A stretch of DNA of 64,000 bases from Paraburkholderia sp. CNPSo 3274 (GTDB lineage: Bacteria > Pseudomonadota > Gammaproteobacteria > Burkholderiales > Burkholderiaceae). Where the stretch lies: the NCBI RefSeq assembly GCF_024206475.1, contig NZ_JAMBPR010000029.1, forward strand, positions 35,718 to 99,717, written 5' to 3'. Of this stretch, positions 45,282-55,066 are shown piece after piece; positions within the stretch are counted from its first letter, which is position 1; the number at the start of each line of letters is the position of its first letter. The position numbers and the translations under genes are program-made. The notes below the pieces were generated by a model, which was given only the letters and a program-made list of their open reading frames with translations, was not told where the DNA came from and made no database searches.

Positions 45282-45842
45282 ATGGCTGTGGCTGACATCA
45301 AGAAGGGCGCCGAGCAGAAAATGCAGCGCTCGATCGACGCGTTCAAGAGCGATCTGGCGAAAATCCGCACGGGCCGCGCCCACACCGGTCTGCTCGACCA
45401 CATCCAGGTCGACTACTACGGCTCGCCCGTGCCCATCTCGCAGGTCGCGAACCTCACGCTCGTCGATGCGCGCACGATCGGCGTGCAGGCGTGGGAAAAG
45501 AAGATGGTGCCGGTCATCGAAAAGGCGATCCGCGAGTCGGATCTCGGCCTGAACCCGGCCACGCACGGCGACCTGATCCGCGTGCCGATGCCCGCGCTCA
45601 CCGAAGAGCGCCGCAAGGAGCTCACGAAGGTCGTCAAGAACGAAGGTGAAACGGCGAAGGTCGCCGTACGTAACCTGCGTCGCGACGCCAATGAGCAGCT
45701 CAAGAAGCTCGTGAAGGACAAGGAAATTTCCGAAGACGACGAGCGCCGCGGCGGCGACGAAGTCCAAAAGCTGACTGACCGCTTCGTGACCGAGATCGAC
45801 AAGCTCGTGCAGACGAAGGAAGCCGAGATCATGACGGTCTGA
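45282..45842 (+). CDS. frr: ribosome recycling factor
   Basis: RRF splits post-termination ribosomes with EF-G. The 186-residue protein has the characteristic KMQRSIDAFKSDLAKIRTGR, DYYGSPVPISQVANLTLVDA and PALTEERRKELTKVVKNEGE. Length is standard. GGAGGT lies upstream of the ATG at 45282. It lies between pyrH and uppS. Confidence 0.99.
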   Translation: MAVADIKKGAEQKMQRSIDAFKSDLAKIRTGRAHTGLLDHIQVDYYGSPVPISQVANLTLVDARTIGVQAWEKKMVPVIEKAIRESDLGLNPATHGDLIRVPMPALTEERRKELTKVVKNEGETAKVAVRNLRRDANEQLKKLVKDKEISEDDERRGGDEVQKLTDRFVTEIDKLVQTKEAEIMTV

Positions 45843-45914
45843 GGCCTTGGGGCTTCCAGATTCGCCAGATTTCTGGCGGTTTCCCTTTTTTATCGCAGTT
45901 ACAGTCCAACGGCC

Positions 45915-46691
45915 ATGACCTATACCAGCTCAACCGTTCGCGTGCCCGACGTGGCGGCCGTGCCGCGCCACATCGCGATCATCATGGACGGCAATGGCCG
46001 TTGGGCAACCCAGCGGCGCCTGCCGCGCGTCGCGGGTCACACGCGCGGCGTCGACGCCGTGCGTTCCGTGGTCGAATCGTGCGTGGAGCGCGGCGTCGAA
46101 TACGTTACGCTCTTCGCCTTCAGTTCCGAAAACTGGCGTCGCCCGACCGACGAAGTGTCGTTCCTCATGCGCCTTTTCGTCACCGCGCTCGAGCGCGAGG
46201 TGGCGCGCCTGCATGCCAACGGCATCCGCCTGCGCGTGGTCGGCGACCTGTCGATGTTCAACGAGCGCATCCAGGACCTGATTCGCCGCGCGGAAACCAA
46301 AACCGCGCGCAACACCCGTCTCACGCTCACGATCGCCGCGAACTACGGTGGCCGCTGGGATATCCTGCAGGCCACCCGCAAGCTGGTCGAGGAAGCCGCG
46401 GCTACGGGACAGCCGGTTCCCGTCACCGAAGACACGCTGTCGCAGCATCTGGCAATGGCCTACGCGCCCGAACCGGATCTCTTCATCCGCACGGGTGGCG
46501 AGCAGCGGGTGAGCAACTTCCTGCTCTGGCAACTCGCCTACGCCGAGTTCTATTTCACCGATACGTTCTGGCCGGATTTCGACGCCGAAGCGCTCAGTCG
46601 CGCGATTGCGTCGTATGCCGAGCGCGAGCGCCGCTTCGGCCGCACGAGCGCGCAGGTCGTCGCGCAGAACGCCGATTCGCTTTCATGCTGA
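45915..46691 (+). CDS. uppS: undecaprenyl diphosphate synthase (isoprenyl transferase)
   Basis: This enzyme makes the C55 lipid carrier for cell-wall and O-antigen sugars. The 258-residue cis-prenyltransferase has the catalytic Asp25 motif IIMDGNGRWA, then GHTRGVDAVRSVVESC, FAFSSENWRRP and the C-terminal EPDLFIRTGGEQRVSNFLLW. The stop codon overlaps the cdsA start by 7 nt, so the two lipid genes are coupled. Confidence 0.98.
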   Translation: MTYTSSTVRVPDVAAVPRHIAIIMDGNGRWATQRRLPRVAGHTRGVDAVRSVVESCVERGVEYVTLFAFSSENWRRPTDEVSFLMRLFVTALEREVARLHANGIRLRVVGDLSMFNERIQDLIRRAETKTARNTRLTLTIAANYGGRWDILQATRKLVEEAAATGQPVPVTEDTLSQHLAMAYAPEPDLFIRTGGEQRVSNFLLWQLAYAEFYFTDTFWPDFDAEALSRAIASYAERERRFGRTSAQVVAQNADSLSC

Positions 46692-47494
46692 AGACCCGCG
46701 TCATTACGGCGCTCGTCCTGCTGGCAGTCTTCCTGCCGATCACGCTGTTCGCACCTGTGGCGGCGTTCGGCGCGCTGATTGGCGTCGTGGTCGTGTTCGC
46801 CGCGTGGGAATGGGCGCGCCTCCTGAAGGCGGGCGCGACCGGCTCGATTGTCTACGCCGTGATCGCGGCGGCCGCCGTGGCGCTCAGCACGCGCCTGCCG
46901 GCGCCCCGGCCGCTCTTTCAGGCGGCGGGCGTGTTCTGGATCATCGTCGGCCCTTACGTGCTACTGCGCAAGCCGGTGCTCGCCGCGGGCGCCTGGCGCG
47001 CCTTCCTGCTGGCTGCCGGGCTCGCCGTTTTCGCGGCCTGCTGGCACGCCCTCGTTGCTGCGCGCACGGCCGGCGTAGCGTTCGTTTTGTCCCTGCTACT
47101 CGTCGTCTGGCTGGCCGATATCGGCGCATACTTTGCAGGTAAGGCATTCGGAAAGCATAAGCTTGCGCCGTCGATCAGCCCCGGCAAGACCTGGGAAGGC
47201 GCCGTGGGCGGCTGGGCCGCCGTGATGGTGGTGTCCGGCGCGGCGATCGCGTTGCACGCGTTCGAACCCACGCTGTATTCCGCGCTCGCCGCCCAGATCG
47301 GGCTCGGCCGTGCGCTTTTCGTACTTACCGTGCTGGTCGCGTTCAGCGTGATCGGCGATCTGTTCGAGTCGATGATGAAGCGCCAGGCTGGCGTGAAGGA
47401 TTCGAGCGGCCTCCTGCCGGGCCACGGCGGAGTCCTCGACCGCATCGACGCGCTGCTGCCCGTGCTGCCGCTTGCCATGCTGCTGTTCGGCTAG
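46685..47494 (+). CDS. cdsA: phosphatidate cytidylyltransferase (CDP-diglyceride synthase)
   Basis: A membrane enzyme making CDP-diacylglycerol, precursor of all phospholipids. The 269-residue protein has about eight hydrophobic segments and the signature SxxKRxxxxKDxxxxxPGHGGxxDRxD, visible as SMMKRQAGVKDSSGLLPGHG followed by GVLDRIDALL. The conserved GKTWEGAVGG is also present. The ATG lies inside the end of uppS. Confidence 0.97.
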   Translation: MLKTRVITALVLLAVFLPITLFAPVAAFGALIGVVVVFAAWEWARLLKAGATGSIVYAVIAAAAVALSTRLPAPRPLFQAAGVFWIIVGPYVLLRKPVLAAGAWRAFLLAAGLAVFAACWHALVAARTAGVAFVLSLLLVVWLADIGAYFAGKAFGKHKLAPSISPGKTWEGAVGGWAAVMVVSGAAIALHAFEPTLYSALAAQIGLGRALFVLTVLVAFSVIGDLFESMMKRQAGVKDSSGLLPGHGGVLDRIDALLPVLPLAMLLFG

Positions 47495-47504
47495 AGATTT
47501 GAAT

Positions 47505-48686
47505 ATGCAAAAACGACTCACACTGCTCGGTTCCACGGGCTCGATTGGAGACAGCACGCTCGACGTCGTCGCGCGTCATCCGCAACGCTTCTCGATCTAT
47601 GCGCTCACCGCGCATCGCAACGGCGAGAAACTCGTCGAACAATGCTTGCGCTTCGCACCCGAAGTGGCCGTGGTCGGCGACGCCGACACCGCCGCGCAGG
47701 TCGAGCGCAAGCTGCGCGAGGCGGGCTCGAAGACCATCGTGACCTACGGGCCGCAGGCGCTCGTCGAAGTCTCGAAAAGCGATGGCTGCGACACCGTGGT
47801 CGCGGCCATTGTCGGCGCGGCGGGTCTCGCACCCACGCTCGCAGCGGCGAAGGCCGGCAAGCAGATCCTGCTCGCCAACAAGGAAGCGCTCGTGATGTCG
47901 GGCGACATCTTCATCGACGCCGTGCGCGACAGCGGCGCCGTGCTGCTGCCGCTCGACAGCGAGCACAACGCCGTGTTCCAGTGCTTCCCGCGCGAAAACG
48001 CGCAGCGCGACGGCGTGACGAAGATCATCCTGACCGCCTCGGGCGGCCCGTTCCGGACCCGCGAGCCTTCGACGCTCGTGAACGTGACGCCCGACGAGGC
48101 CTGCAAGCACCCGAACTGGTCGATGGGCCGCAAGATCTCCGTCGATTCGGCCACGATGATGAACAAGGGCCTCGAAGTGATCGAGGCGCATTACCTGTTC
48201 GACCTGCCGGGCGAGCGCATCGACGTGCTGATCCACCCGCAGAGCGTGATTCACTCGATGGTTTCGTACGCCGACGGTTCGGTGCTCGCGCAACTAGGCA
48301 ACCCCGACATGCGCACGCCGATCGCGCACGCGCTGGCGTACCCGGACCGTGTCGATTCCGGCGTCGCGCAGCTCGATCTCGCGCAAATCGCGACGCTCAC
48401 GTTCGAAAAGCCCGACTACGCGCGCTTTCCGTGTCTTGCACTCGCGATGCAGGCATTGGCCGCCGGCGGCGTGGCGAGCGCGGCGCTCAACGCGGCGAAC
48501 GAAGTTGCAGTGGAAGCATTTTTGAACCGGCGCATCGGCTTCATGGCCATCGCCCAGACGGTAGATGCCGTACTAAACGCGCTCGAGAACCGCAACGCGT
48601 CGAGTCTCGAAGTCGTGCTCGAAGCCGACGCGGCTGCCCGCCGCGCGGCTCACACCATCATCGACAGCCTGCCGGTGCCGGCCTGA
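47505..48686 (+). CDS. dxr: 1-deoxy-D-xylulose 5-phosphate reductoisomerase
   Basis: The first committed step of the MEP isoprenoid pathway. The 393-residue protein has the NADPH motif LLGSTGSIGDSTLDV (5-19), ANKEALVMSGD, and the metal/substrate region PLDSEHNAVFQCFPREN with LTASGGPFRT. The ATG at 47505 is chosen over an earlier in-frame Met inside cdsA. It starts 10 bp after cdsA and supplies isoprenoid units upstream of uppS chemistry. Confidence 0.98.
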   Translation: MQKRLTLLGSTGSIGDSTLDVVARHPQRFSIYALTAHRNGEKLVEQCLRFAPEVAVVGDADTAAQVERKLREAGSKTIVTYGPQALVEVSKSDGCDTVVAAIVGAAGLAPTLAAAKAGKQILLANKEALVMSGDIFIDAVRDSGAVLLPLDSEHNAVFQCFPRENAQRDGVTKIILTASGGPFRTREPSTLVNVTPDEACKHPNWSMGRKISVDSATMMNKGLEVIEAHYLFDLPGERIDVLIHPQSVIHSMVSYADGSVLAQLGNPDMRTPIAHALAYPDRVDSGVAQLDLAQIATLTFEKPDYARFPCLALAMQALAAGGVASAALNAANEVAVEAFLNRRIGFMAIAQTVDAVLNALENRNASSLEVVLEADAAARRAAHTIIDSLPVPA

Positions 48687-48795
48687 CAGGTCAGCGAGGG
48701 GCTTGCGGAAGGGCCCTGGCGGCCCCTCAGGCACGCGAGCCCGACCTCGGGACCGCTCCCGCACCGGTGCGCTGCTTCCAGCCCAGGAGGCGCTC

Positions 48796-50184
48796 ATGAA
48801 CCTGCTTACCGAACTGGTCGCATTCGTCGTGGCGATCGGCGTGCTGGTCGTCGTGCACGAATACGGGCACTACAGCGTCGCGCGCTTGTGCGGCGTGAAG
48901 GTCCTGCGCTTCTCGATCGGCTTTGGCCGGCCGCTCGTGCAGTGGGTCAGCAAAAAGAGCGGCACTGAGTGGACCATCGCGGCGCTGCCGCTCGGCGGCT
49001 ACGTGAAGATGCTCGACGAGCGCGAATCGCCCGACCAGATTCCCGCGAGCGATTTGCCGCACGCATTCAACCGCCAGTCGGTCGGCAAGCGCATTGCGAT
49101 CGTCGCGGCGGGGCCGATCGCCAATTTCGTGCTGGCCGTCGTGCTCTTTGCGGTGGTGTACGCGAGTGGGGTGACCGAGCAGAAGGCCATTGTCGCGGCG
49201 CCGCCCGCGCAATCGGCGGCGGCTCGGGCCGGCTTTCAGGGCGGCGAAACGATTCTTTCGGTGAGCGACGCAAACGGCAGCCGCTCCGAGCCCGTGCGTT
49301 CGTGGTCCGACCTGCGCTGGAAACTGCTTGCCACGGTGTTCGACCAGGGCAATGTCGTTCTTGCCGCGCGTGACGGCGAGGGTACCTACGATTTCCCGCT
49401 CGATCTCTCGCAACTGACCGGCAAGGACCTCGACGACGACTTCATGGCGAAGCTCGGCCTCGAGGCGGGCGGCAATACGCTCAAGGTGGCGGCCGTGGAG
49501 GCGGGTAGTGCGGCGCAACATGCCGGGCTGCAAGCGGGCGATCAGCTGCGCGCCGTCGATGGCCGGCCCGTGGACAGCGCAAGCACTTTCATCGCCTACG
49601 TGAAGGCGCGTGCGGGCAAGCCCATGCGGCTCACGGTCGCGCGCGGCGACGCTACACAGCACGTGCAGCAGACGCTCTCGCTCACGGTCACGCCGACGCT
49701 GCAGCGAGACGCGCAGACGGGCGAGGAAGTGGGGCGAATCGGCGCTGCGCTCTCGGCGCAGCCGCCTTCCGTGGACGTCCGTTATGGGCCGCTCGAGAGC
49801 GTGCGGCTCGGTGCGTATCGCACGTGGGACATCGCCGTGTATTCGCTGCGGATGTTCGGCCGCATGATCACGGGCGAAGCATCGCTTAAGAATCTGTCGG
49901 GCCCGGTGACGATTGCTGACTATGCCGGCAAGAGTGCGCGACTCGGTCCTTCAGCGTTCCTGTCGTTCCTCGCCCTCGTGAGCATCAGCCTCGGCGTATT
50001 GAATCTGCTCCCAATTCCGGTATTGGACGGGGGGCATCTGTTATATTATGCGGTTGAAGCCGTAACGGGCAAAGCCGTCTCGGACCGCTGGCAGCTCGTA
50101 CTGCAGCGCGCGGGACTTGCCTGCATCGTCGCACTGTCGGCGATCGCGTTGTTCAACGATCTGGCTCGGTTAATCCATTTTTAA
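48796..50184 (+). CDS. rseP: RIP zinc metalloprotease RseP
   Basis: A site-2 protease of the inner membrane that cleaves anti-sigma factor RseA-type proteins and signal peptide remnants. The 462-residue protein has the zinc motif HEYGH (21-25) in the first helix and two PDZ-like domains (about 115-290, including AAVEAGSAAQHAGLQAGDQL). The C-terminal LLPIPVLDGGHLLYYAVEAV supplies the third metal ligand. The ATG at 48796 follows CCAGGAGGCGC. It is upstream of bamA as in many proteobacteria. Confidence 0.97.
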   Translation: MNLLTELVAFVVAIGVLVVVHEYGHYSVARLCGVKVLRFSIGFGRPLVQWVSKKSGTEWTIAALPLGGYVKMLDERESPDQIPASDLPHAFNRQSVGKRIAIVAAGPIANFVLAVVLFAVVYASGVTEQKAIVAAPPAQSAAARAGFQGGETILSVSDANGSRSEPVRSWSDLRWKLLATVFDQGNVVLAARDGEGTYDFPLDLSQLTGKDLDDDFMAKLGLEAGGNTLKVAAVEAGSAAQHAGLQAGDQLRAVDGRPVDSASTFIAYVKARAGKPMRLTVARGDATQHVQQTLSLTVTPTLQRDAQTGEEVGRIGAALSAQPPSVDVRYGPLESVRLGAYRTWDIAVYSLRMFGRMITGEASLKNLSGPVTIADYAGKSARLGPSAFLSFLALVSISLGVLNLLPIPVLDGGHLLYYAVEAVTGKAVSDRWQLVLQRAGLACIVALSAIALFNDLARLIHF

Positions 50185-50252
50185 AGATGTCTGGCGGCGT
50201 CCGTGGGCGTACCGCCTGACCTGATGCAGCTATACATAATTGGGGAAGCACG

Positions 50253-52559
50253 TTGTTTAGACCTCATCGCTTGGTTCCAAAAACGGTTGCGGCCGCGGCG
50301 ATCGCCGCACATGGACTCGTTGCCCACGCAGCAACGACGCCTTTCGTGGTTCAGGACATCCGCATCGAAGGGCTGCAACGCGTCGAGCCGGGCACGGTGT
50401 TCGCGTACCTGCCGATCAAGCAGGGCGACACGTTCAACGACGACAAGGCGTCCGAGGCCATCCGCGCACTCTATGCGACGGGCTTCTTCAACGACGTGAA
50501 GATCGCCACCGAAGGCGGCGTAGTGGTGGTGCAGGTGCAGGAGCGCCCGGCCATCGGCACGATCGACTTCGCGGGCATCAAGGAATTCGACAAGGACAAC
50601 TTGACGAAGGCGCTGCGCGCGGTCGGCCTCTCGCAAGGCCGCTACTACGACAAGGCGCTCGTCGACAAGGCCGAGCAGGAGCTCAAGCGCCAGTACCTCA
50701 CGCGTGGCTTCTACGCCGCCGAGGTCACGACCACGGTCACGCCGATCGACCGTAATCGCGTCGGTCTGCTGTTTTCGGTGGTCGAAGGTCCGAGCGCGAA
50801 GATCCGCCAGATCAACTTCATCGGCAACAAGACGTACAGCAGCGGCACGCTCCTGGCGGAGATGCAGCTCTCCACGCCGAACTGGTTCTCGTGGTACACG
50901 AAGAACGACCTCTACTCGAAGGAAAAGCTCACGGGCGACCTCGAGAACGTGCGCTCGTACTACCTGAATCACGGCTACCTCGAGTTCAACATCGACTCGA
51001 CGCAGGTCTCGATCTCGCCCGACAAGAAGGACATGTACCTCACCGTCGGCATTCACGAAGGTGAGCCGTACAAGGTGTCGGGTATTCAGCTGTCGGGCAA
51101 CCTGCTCGACCGTGAGGCCGAGCTCAAGAAGCTCATCAAGATCAAGCCGGGAGACACCTTCTCGGCCGAGAAGCTGCAGGCCACGACCAAGGCCATCGTC
51201 GACAAGCTCGGCGAGTACGGTTACGCGTTCGCGACCGTCAACGCGCTGCCGCAGATCGATCAGGCGAATCACACGGTCAACCTCACGCTGCAGGTCGATC
51301 CGAGCCGCCGCGTGTACGTGCGCCGCATCAACGTGGTGGGCAACACGCGCACTCGCGACGAAGTCGTCCGCCGCGAAATGCGCCAGCTCGAAAGCTCGTG
51401 GTTCGACTCGAACCGCCTCGCGCTCTCGAAGGACCGTATCAACCGTCTGGGCTACTTCACCGACGTCGACGTGACCACGGTGCCTGTGGAAGGCACGGCT
51501 GACCAGGTGGACGTGAACGTGAAGGTCGCCGAAAAGCCGACCGGCGCGATCACGCTGGGCGCGGGCTTCTCGTCCACGGACAAGGTGGTGCTGTCGGCGG
51601 GCGTGTCGCAGGACAACGTGTTCGGTTCGGGCACCTCGCTCTCGCTGAACGTGAACACCGCGAAGACGTACCGCACGCTGGCCCTCACGCAGGTGGACCC
51701 GTACTTCACGGTGGACGGCATCAAGCGCATTACCGACGTCTACTACCGCACGTACCAGCCGCTGTACTACTCCACCGATTCGAGTTTCCGCATCATCACG
51801 ATGGGCGGCGACCTCAAGTTCGGCATCCCGTTCTCGGAAGTCGACACGGTCTACTTCGGCGCGGGCTTCGAGCAGGACACGCTCGACGTCGACTCGAACA
51901 CGCCGCAGAGTTATATCGACTACGTGAACCAGTTTGGCCGCGTGTCGAACAATGTGCCGCTCACGGTGGGCTGGTCGCGCGACGCGCGTGACAGCGCGCT
52001 CGTGCCGAGCAAGGGCTACTTCACGCAGGCGAATGCCGAGTACGGCACGCCGGTTGGCGGCACGCAGTACTACAAGGCCGACGTGCAGGCGCAGTATTAC
52101 TACTCGTTCGCGCGCGGCTTCGTGCTGGGGCTGAACTTCCAGGGCGGCTACGGTAATGGCCTCAGCGGCAAGCCGTACCCGATCTTCAAGAACTACTACG
52201 CCGGTGGTATCGGTTCGGTGCGTGGCTACGAGCCGAGTTCGCTGGGTCCGCGCGACAAGACGACGAACGACCCGATCGGCGGTTCGAAGATGCTGGTCGG
52301 CAACATCGAGCTGACCTTCCCGCTGCCGGGCACGGGCTATGACCGGACGCTGCGCGTCTTCACGTTCGTCGATGGTGGTAACGTCTGGGGCACGGAAGGC
52401 AACAGTATTGGCGCCAATGGCTTGCGTTACAGCTACGGCTTCGGTCTCGCGTGGATTTCGCCGATCGGTCCGCTCAAGCTGAGCCTGGGCTTCCCGGTTA
52501 CCAAGCACGAAGGCGACCAGTACCAGAAGTTCCAGTTCCAGATCGGGACGGCATTCTGA
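50253..52559 (+). CDS. bamA: outer membrane protein assembly factor BamA
   Basis: The Omp85 insertase that folds beta-barrels into the outer membrane. The 768-residue precursor starts from TTG at 50253 with GGGGAAG 4 nt upstream. A signal peptide ends near residue 27 (VAAAAIAAHGLVAHA). Five POTRA domains cover about 28-420, and a C-terminal 16-strand barrel ends with an aromatic residue (FQFQIGTAF). Conserved VRGYEPSSLGPRD is in the barrel loop 6 (the VRGF/Y element). It follows rseP and precedes the Skp chaperone. Confidence 0.98.
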   Translation: MFRPHRLVPKTVAAAAIAAHGLVAHAATTPFVVQDIRIEGLQRVEPGTVFAYLPIKQGDTFNDDKASEAIRALYATGFFNDVKIATEGGVVVVQVQERPAIGTIDFAGIKEFDKDNLTKALRAVGLSQGRYYDKALVDKAEQELKRQYLTRGFYAAEVTTTVTPIDRNRVGLLFSVVEGPSAKIRQINFIGNKTYSSGTLLAEMQLSTPNWFSWYTKNDLYSKEKLTGDLENVRSYYLNHGYLEFNIDSTQVSISPDKKDMYLTVGIHEGEPYKVSGIQLSGNLLDREAELKKLIKIKPGDTFSAEKLQATTKAIVDKLGEYGYAFATVNALPQIDQANHTVNLTLQVDPSRRVYVRRINVVGNTRTRDEVVRREMRQLESSWFDSNRLALSKDRINRLGYFTDVDVTTVPVEGTADQVDVNVKVAEKPTGAITLGAGFSSTDKVVLSAGVSQDNVFGSGTSLSLNVNTAKTYRTLALTQVDPYFTVDGIKRITDVYYRTYQPLYYSTDSSFRIITMGGDLKFGIPFSEVDTVYFGAGFEQDTLDVDSNTPQSYIDYVNQFGRVSNNVPLTVGWSRDARDSALVPSKGYFTQANAEYGTPVGGTQYYKADVQAQYYYSFARGFVLGLNFQGGYGNGLSGKPYPIFKNYYAGGIGSVRGYEPSSLGPRDKTTNDPIGGSKMLVGNIELTFPLPGTGYDRTLRVFTFVDGGNVWGTEGNSIGANGLRYSYGFGLAWISPIGPLKLSLGFPVTKHEGDQYQKFQFQIGTAF

Positions 52560-52624
52560 CGTATGTTTTGCCCGGCGTTCGTTGCGCGCGCAGCGCGCGG
52601 CGCCGGAATCCAGGAAACGAGAGG

Positions 52625-53179
52625 ATGACTTTGCTAACGGGTATGTTTTCCAGACGGACGATCGGGGCGATGACCGTGTCGCTGGCGCTCCTCGGTTTTG
52701 GCATGGGCGTGGCGCAGGCGCAGGAAGCCAGGATCGCGGCGGTGAACTCCGATCGCATCCTGCGCGAATCCGTTCCCGCGAAGGCCGCGCAGACCAAGCT
52801 CGAAGCCGAGTTCGCCAAGCGCGACAAGGATCTGCAGGACATGGCGCAGCGTCTGAAGTCGCTGTCCGATTCGCTCGACAAGAACGGCCCGTCGATGTCG
52901 CCGGCCGATCGCGCGCAGAAGCAGCGCGACCTTTCAGGGCTCGACAGCGACTTTCAGCGCAAGCAGCGCGAATTCCGCGAAGACCTGAACCAGCGCCGCA
53001 ATGAGGAACTGGCGGCGGTGCTCGACCGGGCGAACAAGGTGATCAAGCAGATCGCCGAGCAGCAACATTACGACCTGATCGTGCAGGAAGCGGTGTACGT
53101 GAGCCCGCGCATCGACATCACCGACCAGGTGCTGAAGGCGCTTGCAGCGAATAGCACTGGCGGCAGTAGCAGCAACTAA
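52625..53179 (+). CDS. skp: periplasmic chaperone Skp/OmpH
   Basis: A trimeric periplasmic chaperone that holds unfolded outer-membrane proteins for BamA. The 184-residue precursor has a signal peptide to about residue 33 (ALLGFGMGVAQAQ), then EARIAAVNSDRILRESVPAK and a long coiled-coil with KQREFREDLNQRRNEELAAV. The start is uncertain. The ATG at 52625 has GAGG touching it, while a TTG at 52631 has better spacing. A short Ser/Gly tail ends the protein. It lies directly between bamA and lpxD. Confidence 0.93.
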   Translation: MTLLTGMFSRRTIGAMTVSLALLGFGMGVAQAQEARIAAVNSDRILRESVPAKAAQTKLEAEFAKRDKDLQDMAQRLKSLSDSLDKNGPSMSPADRAQKQRDLSGLDSDFQRKQREFREDLNQRRNEELAAVLDRANKVIKQIAEQQHYDLIVQEAVYVSPRIDITDQVLKALAANSTGGSSSN

Positions 53180-53224
53180 GGCAACCAGGCAACTAAAAGC
53201 AACTAAGGCAGGAGCAGCACGCGC

Positions 53225-54298
53225 ATGGCATTTACGCTTGAGGACATCGTCGGGCGGTTCGGCGGCGAGGTGGTGGGCGATGCGACGCAACGCGTCAGTT
53301 CGCTGGCGCCGCTCGACCAGGCTGGTCCGCAACAGCTCGCGTTCCTCGCCAATCCGAAGTATCTCGCGCAGGTCGAGACGACCCGCGCGGGCGCGGTGCT
53401 CATCAGCCCCGGCGACCTCGAGAAGCTCGCATCGCGCGAAGGACGCAACTTCATCGTCACACCCAATCCGTATGCTTACTTCGCGCGTGTCGCGCAGGCG
53501 TATATCGACCTCGCCGCGCCGAAGGCGCAGCCGGGCGTCCACGCCAGCGCCCACGTCGACTCGAAGGCGCGGGTCGCCGCGAGTGCGGTGATCGGCCCGA
53601 ACGTCACGGTCGAAGCGGGCGCGGTGATCGGGGAAAACGTGCGGCTCGACGCGAACGTGTTCATCGGCCGCGGCACCCAGGTGGGCGAGGGCTCGCACCT
53701 GTATCCGGGCGTGACCGTCTACCACAGCTGCAAGCTTGGCGCGCGCGCCATCGTGCATGCCGGCGCCGTGATCGGCTCGGACGGCTTTGGTTTCGCCCCC
53801 GATTTCACGGGCGAGGGCGACGCACGCACGGGTAGCTGGGTCAAGATTCCGCAGGTGGGCGGCGTGGCCATTGGGCCTGACGTCGAGATCGGCGCGAACA
53901 GCACGATCGACCGTGGCGCGATGGCCGATACGATCATCGAAGAATGCGTGAAGATCGATAACCTCGTGCAGATCGGCCACAACTGCAAGATCGGCGCGTA
54001 CACGGTCATCGCGGGCTGCGCGGGCATTGCGGGCAGCACGACGATCGGGCGCCATTGCATGATCGGCGGTGCAGTGGGCATTGCGGGGCACGTCACGCTG
54101 GGCGACTACGTGATCGTCACGGCGAAGTCGGGTGTCTCGAAATCGTTGCCGAAGGCCGGCATCTACACGAGCGCTTTCCCGGCGGTCGATCACGCCGACT
54201 GGAACAAGAGCGCGGCGCTGTTGCGTAACATCGGCAAGCTGCGCGACCGTATCAAGGCGCTGGAGGCTGTGGTTGCCCAGAAGGCGCCGGGCGAATAA
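53225..54298 (+). CDS. lpxD: UDP-3-O-(3-hydroxyacyl)glucosamine N-acyltransferase
   Basis: The third step of lipid A synthesis, adding the N-linked hydroxyacyl chain. The 357-residue protein has the N-terminal uridine-binding domain (FLANPKYLAQVETTRAGAVL) and a left-handed beta-helix from about 105 to 320 with hexapeptide repeats. The catalytic His is in DNLVQIGHNCKIG. A short C-terminal helix completes it (LRDRIKALEAVV). It starts 45 bp after skp. Confidence 0.98.
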   Translation: MAFTLEDIVGRFGGEVVGDATQRVSSLAPLDQAGPQQLAFLANPKYLAQVETTRAGAVLISPGDLEKLASREGRNFIVTPNPYAYFARVAQAYIDLAAPKAQPGVHASAHVDSKARVAASAVIGPNVTVEAGAVIGENVRLDANVFIGRGTQVGEGSHLYPGVTVYHSCKLGARAIVHAGAVIGSDGFGFAPDFTGEGDARTGSWVKIPQVGGVAIGPDVEIGANSTIDRGAMADTIIEECVKIDNLVQIGHNCKIGAYTVIAGCAGIAGSTTIGRHCMIGGAVGIAGHVTLGDYVIVTAKSGVSKSLPKAGIYTSAFPAVDHADWNKSAALLRNIGKLRDRIKALEAVVAQKAPGE

Positions 54299-54523
54299 GA
54301 AAGCAGTATCGAGGTAGCGGGCGGCGTGTCGCGGGAGCGGCGCGCCGCTTTGCGTCGCGGACGACCAAAGCTCCCCGCCCGGGGCTTCCCGCCCGGGGCA
54401 ATACGCATGCACGGGAGCCCGGGCGTGGCGCATACTTCGCGTCAGCGCGGACGTGTTTGGTCAAGCGCCTCGAAAATCGAAATCGAAAGTCACACGCGCA
54501 ATTCCTGCGTGAGCAGAACCACC

Positions 54524-54988
54524 ATGAACATCGAAAAACTCAACTTCGACATCCACAAGATTCTCACGCTGCTGCCGCACCGCTATCCGTTCCTGATGGT
54601 GGACCGGGTCATTGAGCTGGAGCCGCACAAGAGCATCAAGGCGTTGAAGAACGTGACGGTCAACGAGCCCTTTTTCACGGGGCACTTCCCGCAGCGTCCG
54701 GTCATGCCCGGTGTGATGATCCTCGAGGCGCTGGCGCAAACCGCCGCGCTGCTAACGTTCTCGGAGGAAGAGCAGGACTTCGAGAATACGCTGTACTACT
54801 TCGTGGGCATCGATGGCGCGCGCTTTAAGCGCGTGGTCGAGCCGGGCGACCAGCTCATCCTCAACGTGACGTTCGAGCGCTACATGCGCGGCATCTGGAA
54901 GTTCAAGGCGGTGGCCGAAGTGGAAGGCTCCGTGGCCTGCGAGGCGGAACTCATGTGCACCGTCAAGAAAATGGACGCGGCGCAATAA
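54524..54988 (+). CDS. fabZ: 3-hydroxyacyl-[acyl-carrier-protein] dehydratase FabZ
   Basis: This enzyme dehydrates 3-hydroxyacyl-ACP in fatty acid synthesis and so competes with LpxA/LpxD for the same substrates. The 154-residue hot-dog protein has LLPHRYPFLMVDRV, catalytic His54 in FTGHFPQRPVMPG and Glu68 in MILEALAQ. The ATG at 54524 is chosen by homology; the ribosome site is weak and an in-frame region upstream to 54326 is non-conserved. The 225-bp gap after lpxD holds two copies of CCCGCCCGGGGC but no gene. Confidence 0.97.
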   Translation: MNIEKLNFDIHKILTLLPHRYPFLMVDRVIELEPHKSIKALKNVTVNEPFFTGHFPQRPVMPGVMILEALAQTAALLTFSEEEQDFENTLYYFVGIDGARFKRVVEPGDQLILNVTFERYMRGIWKFKAVAEVEGSVACEAELMCTVKKMDAAQ

Positions 54989-55066
54989 GAAGCGCCGCCG
55001 CATGCCGCAGCGCGCCTTGACCTCGAGGCGCCGGCGCACGGAAACAGAATCGGAGAGCGAGGACGA

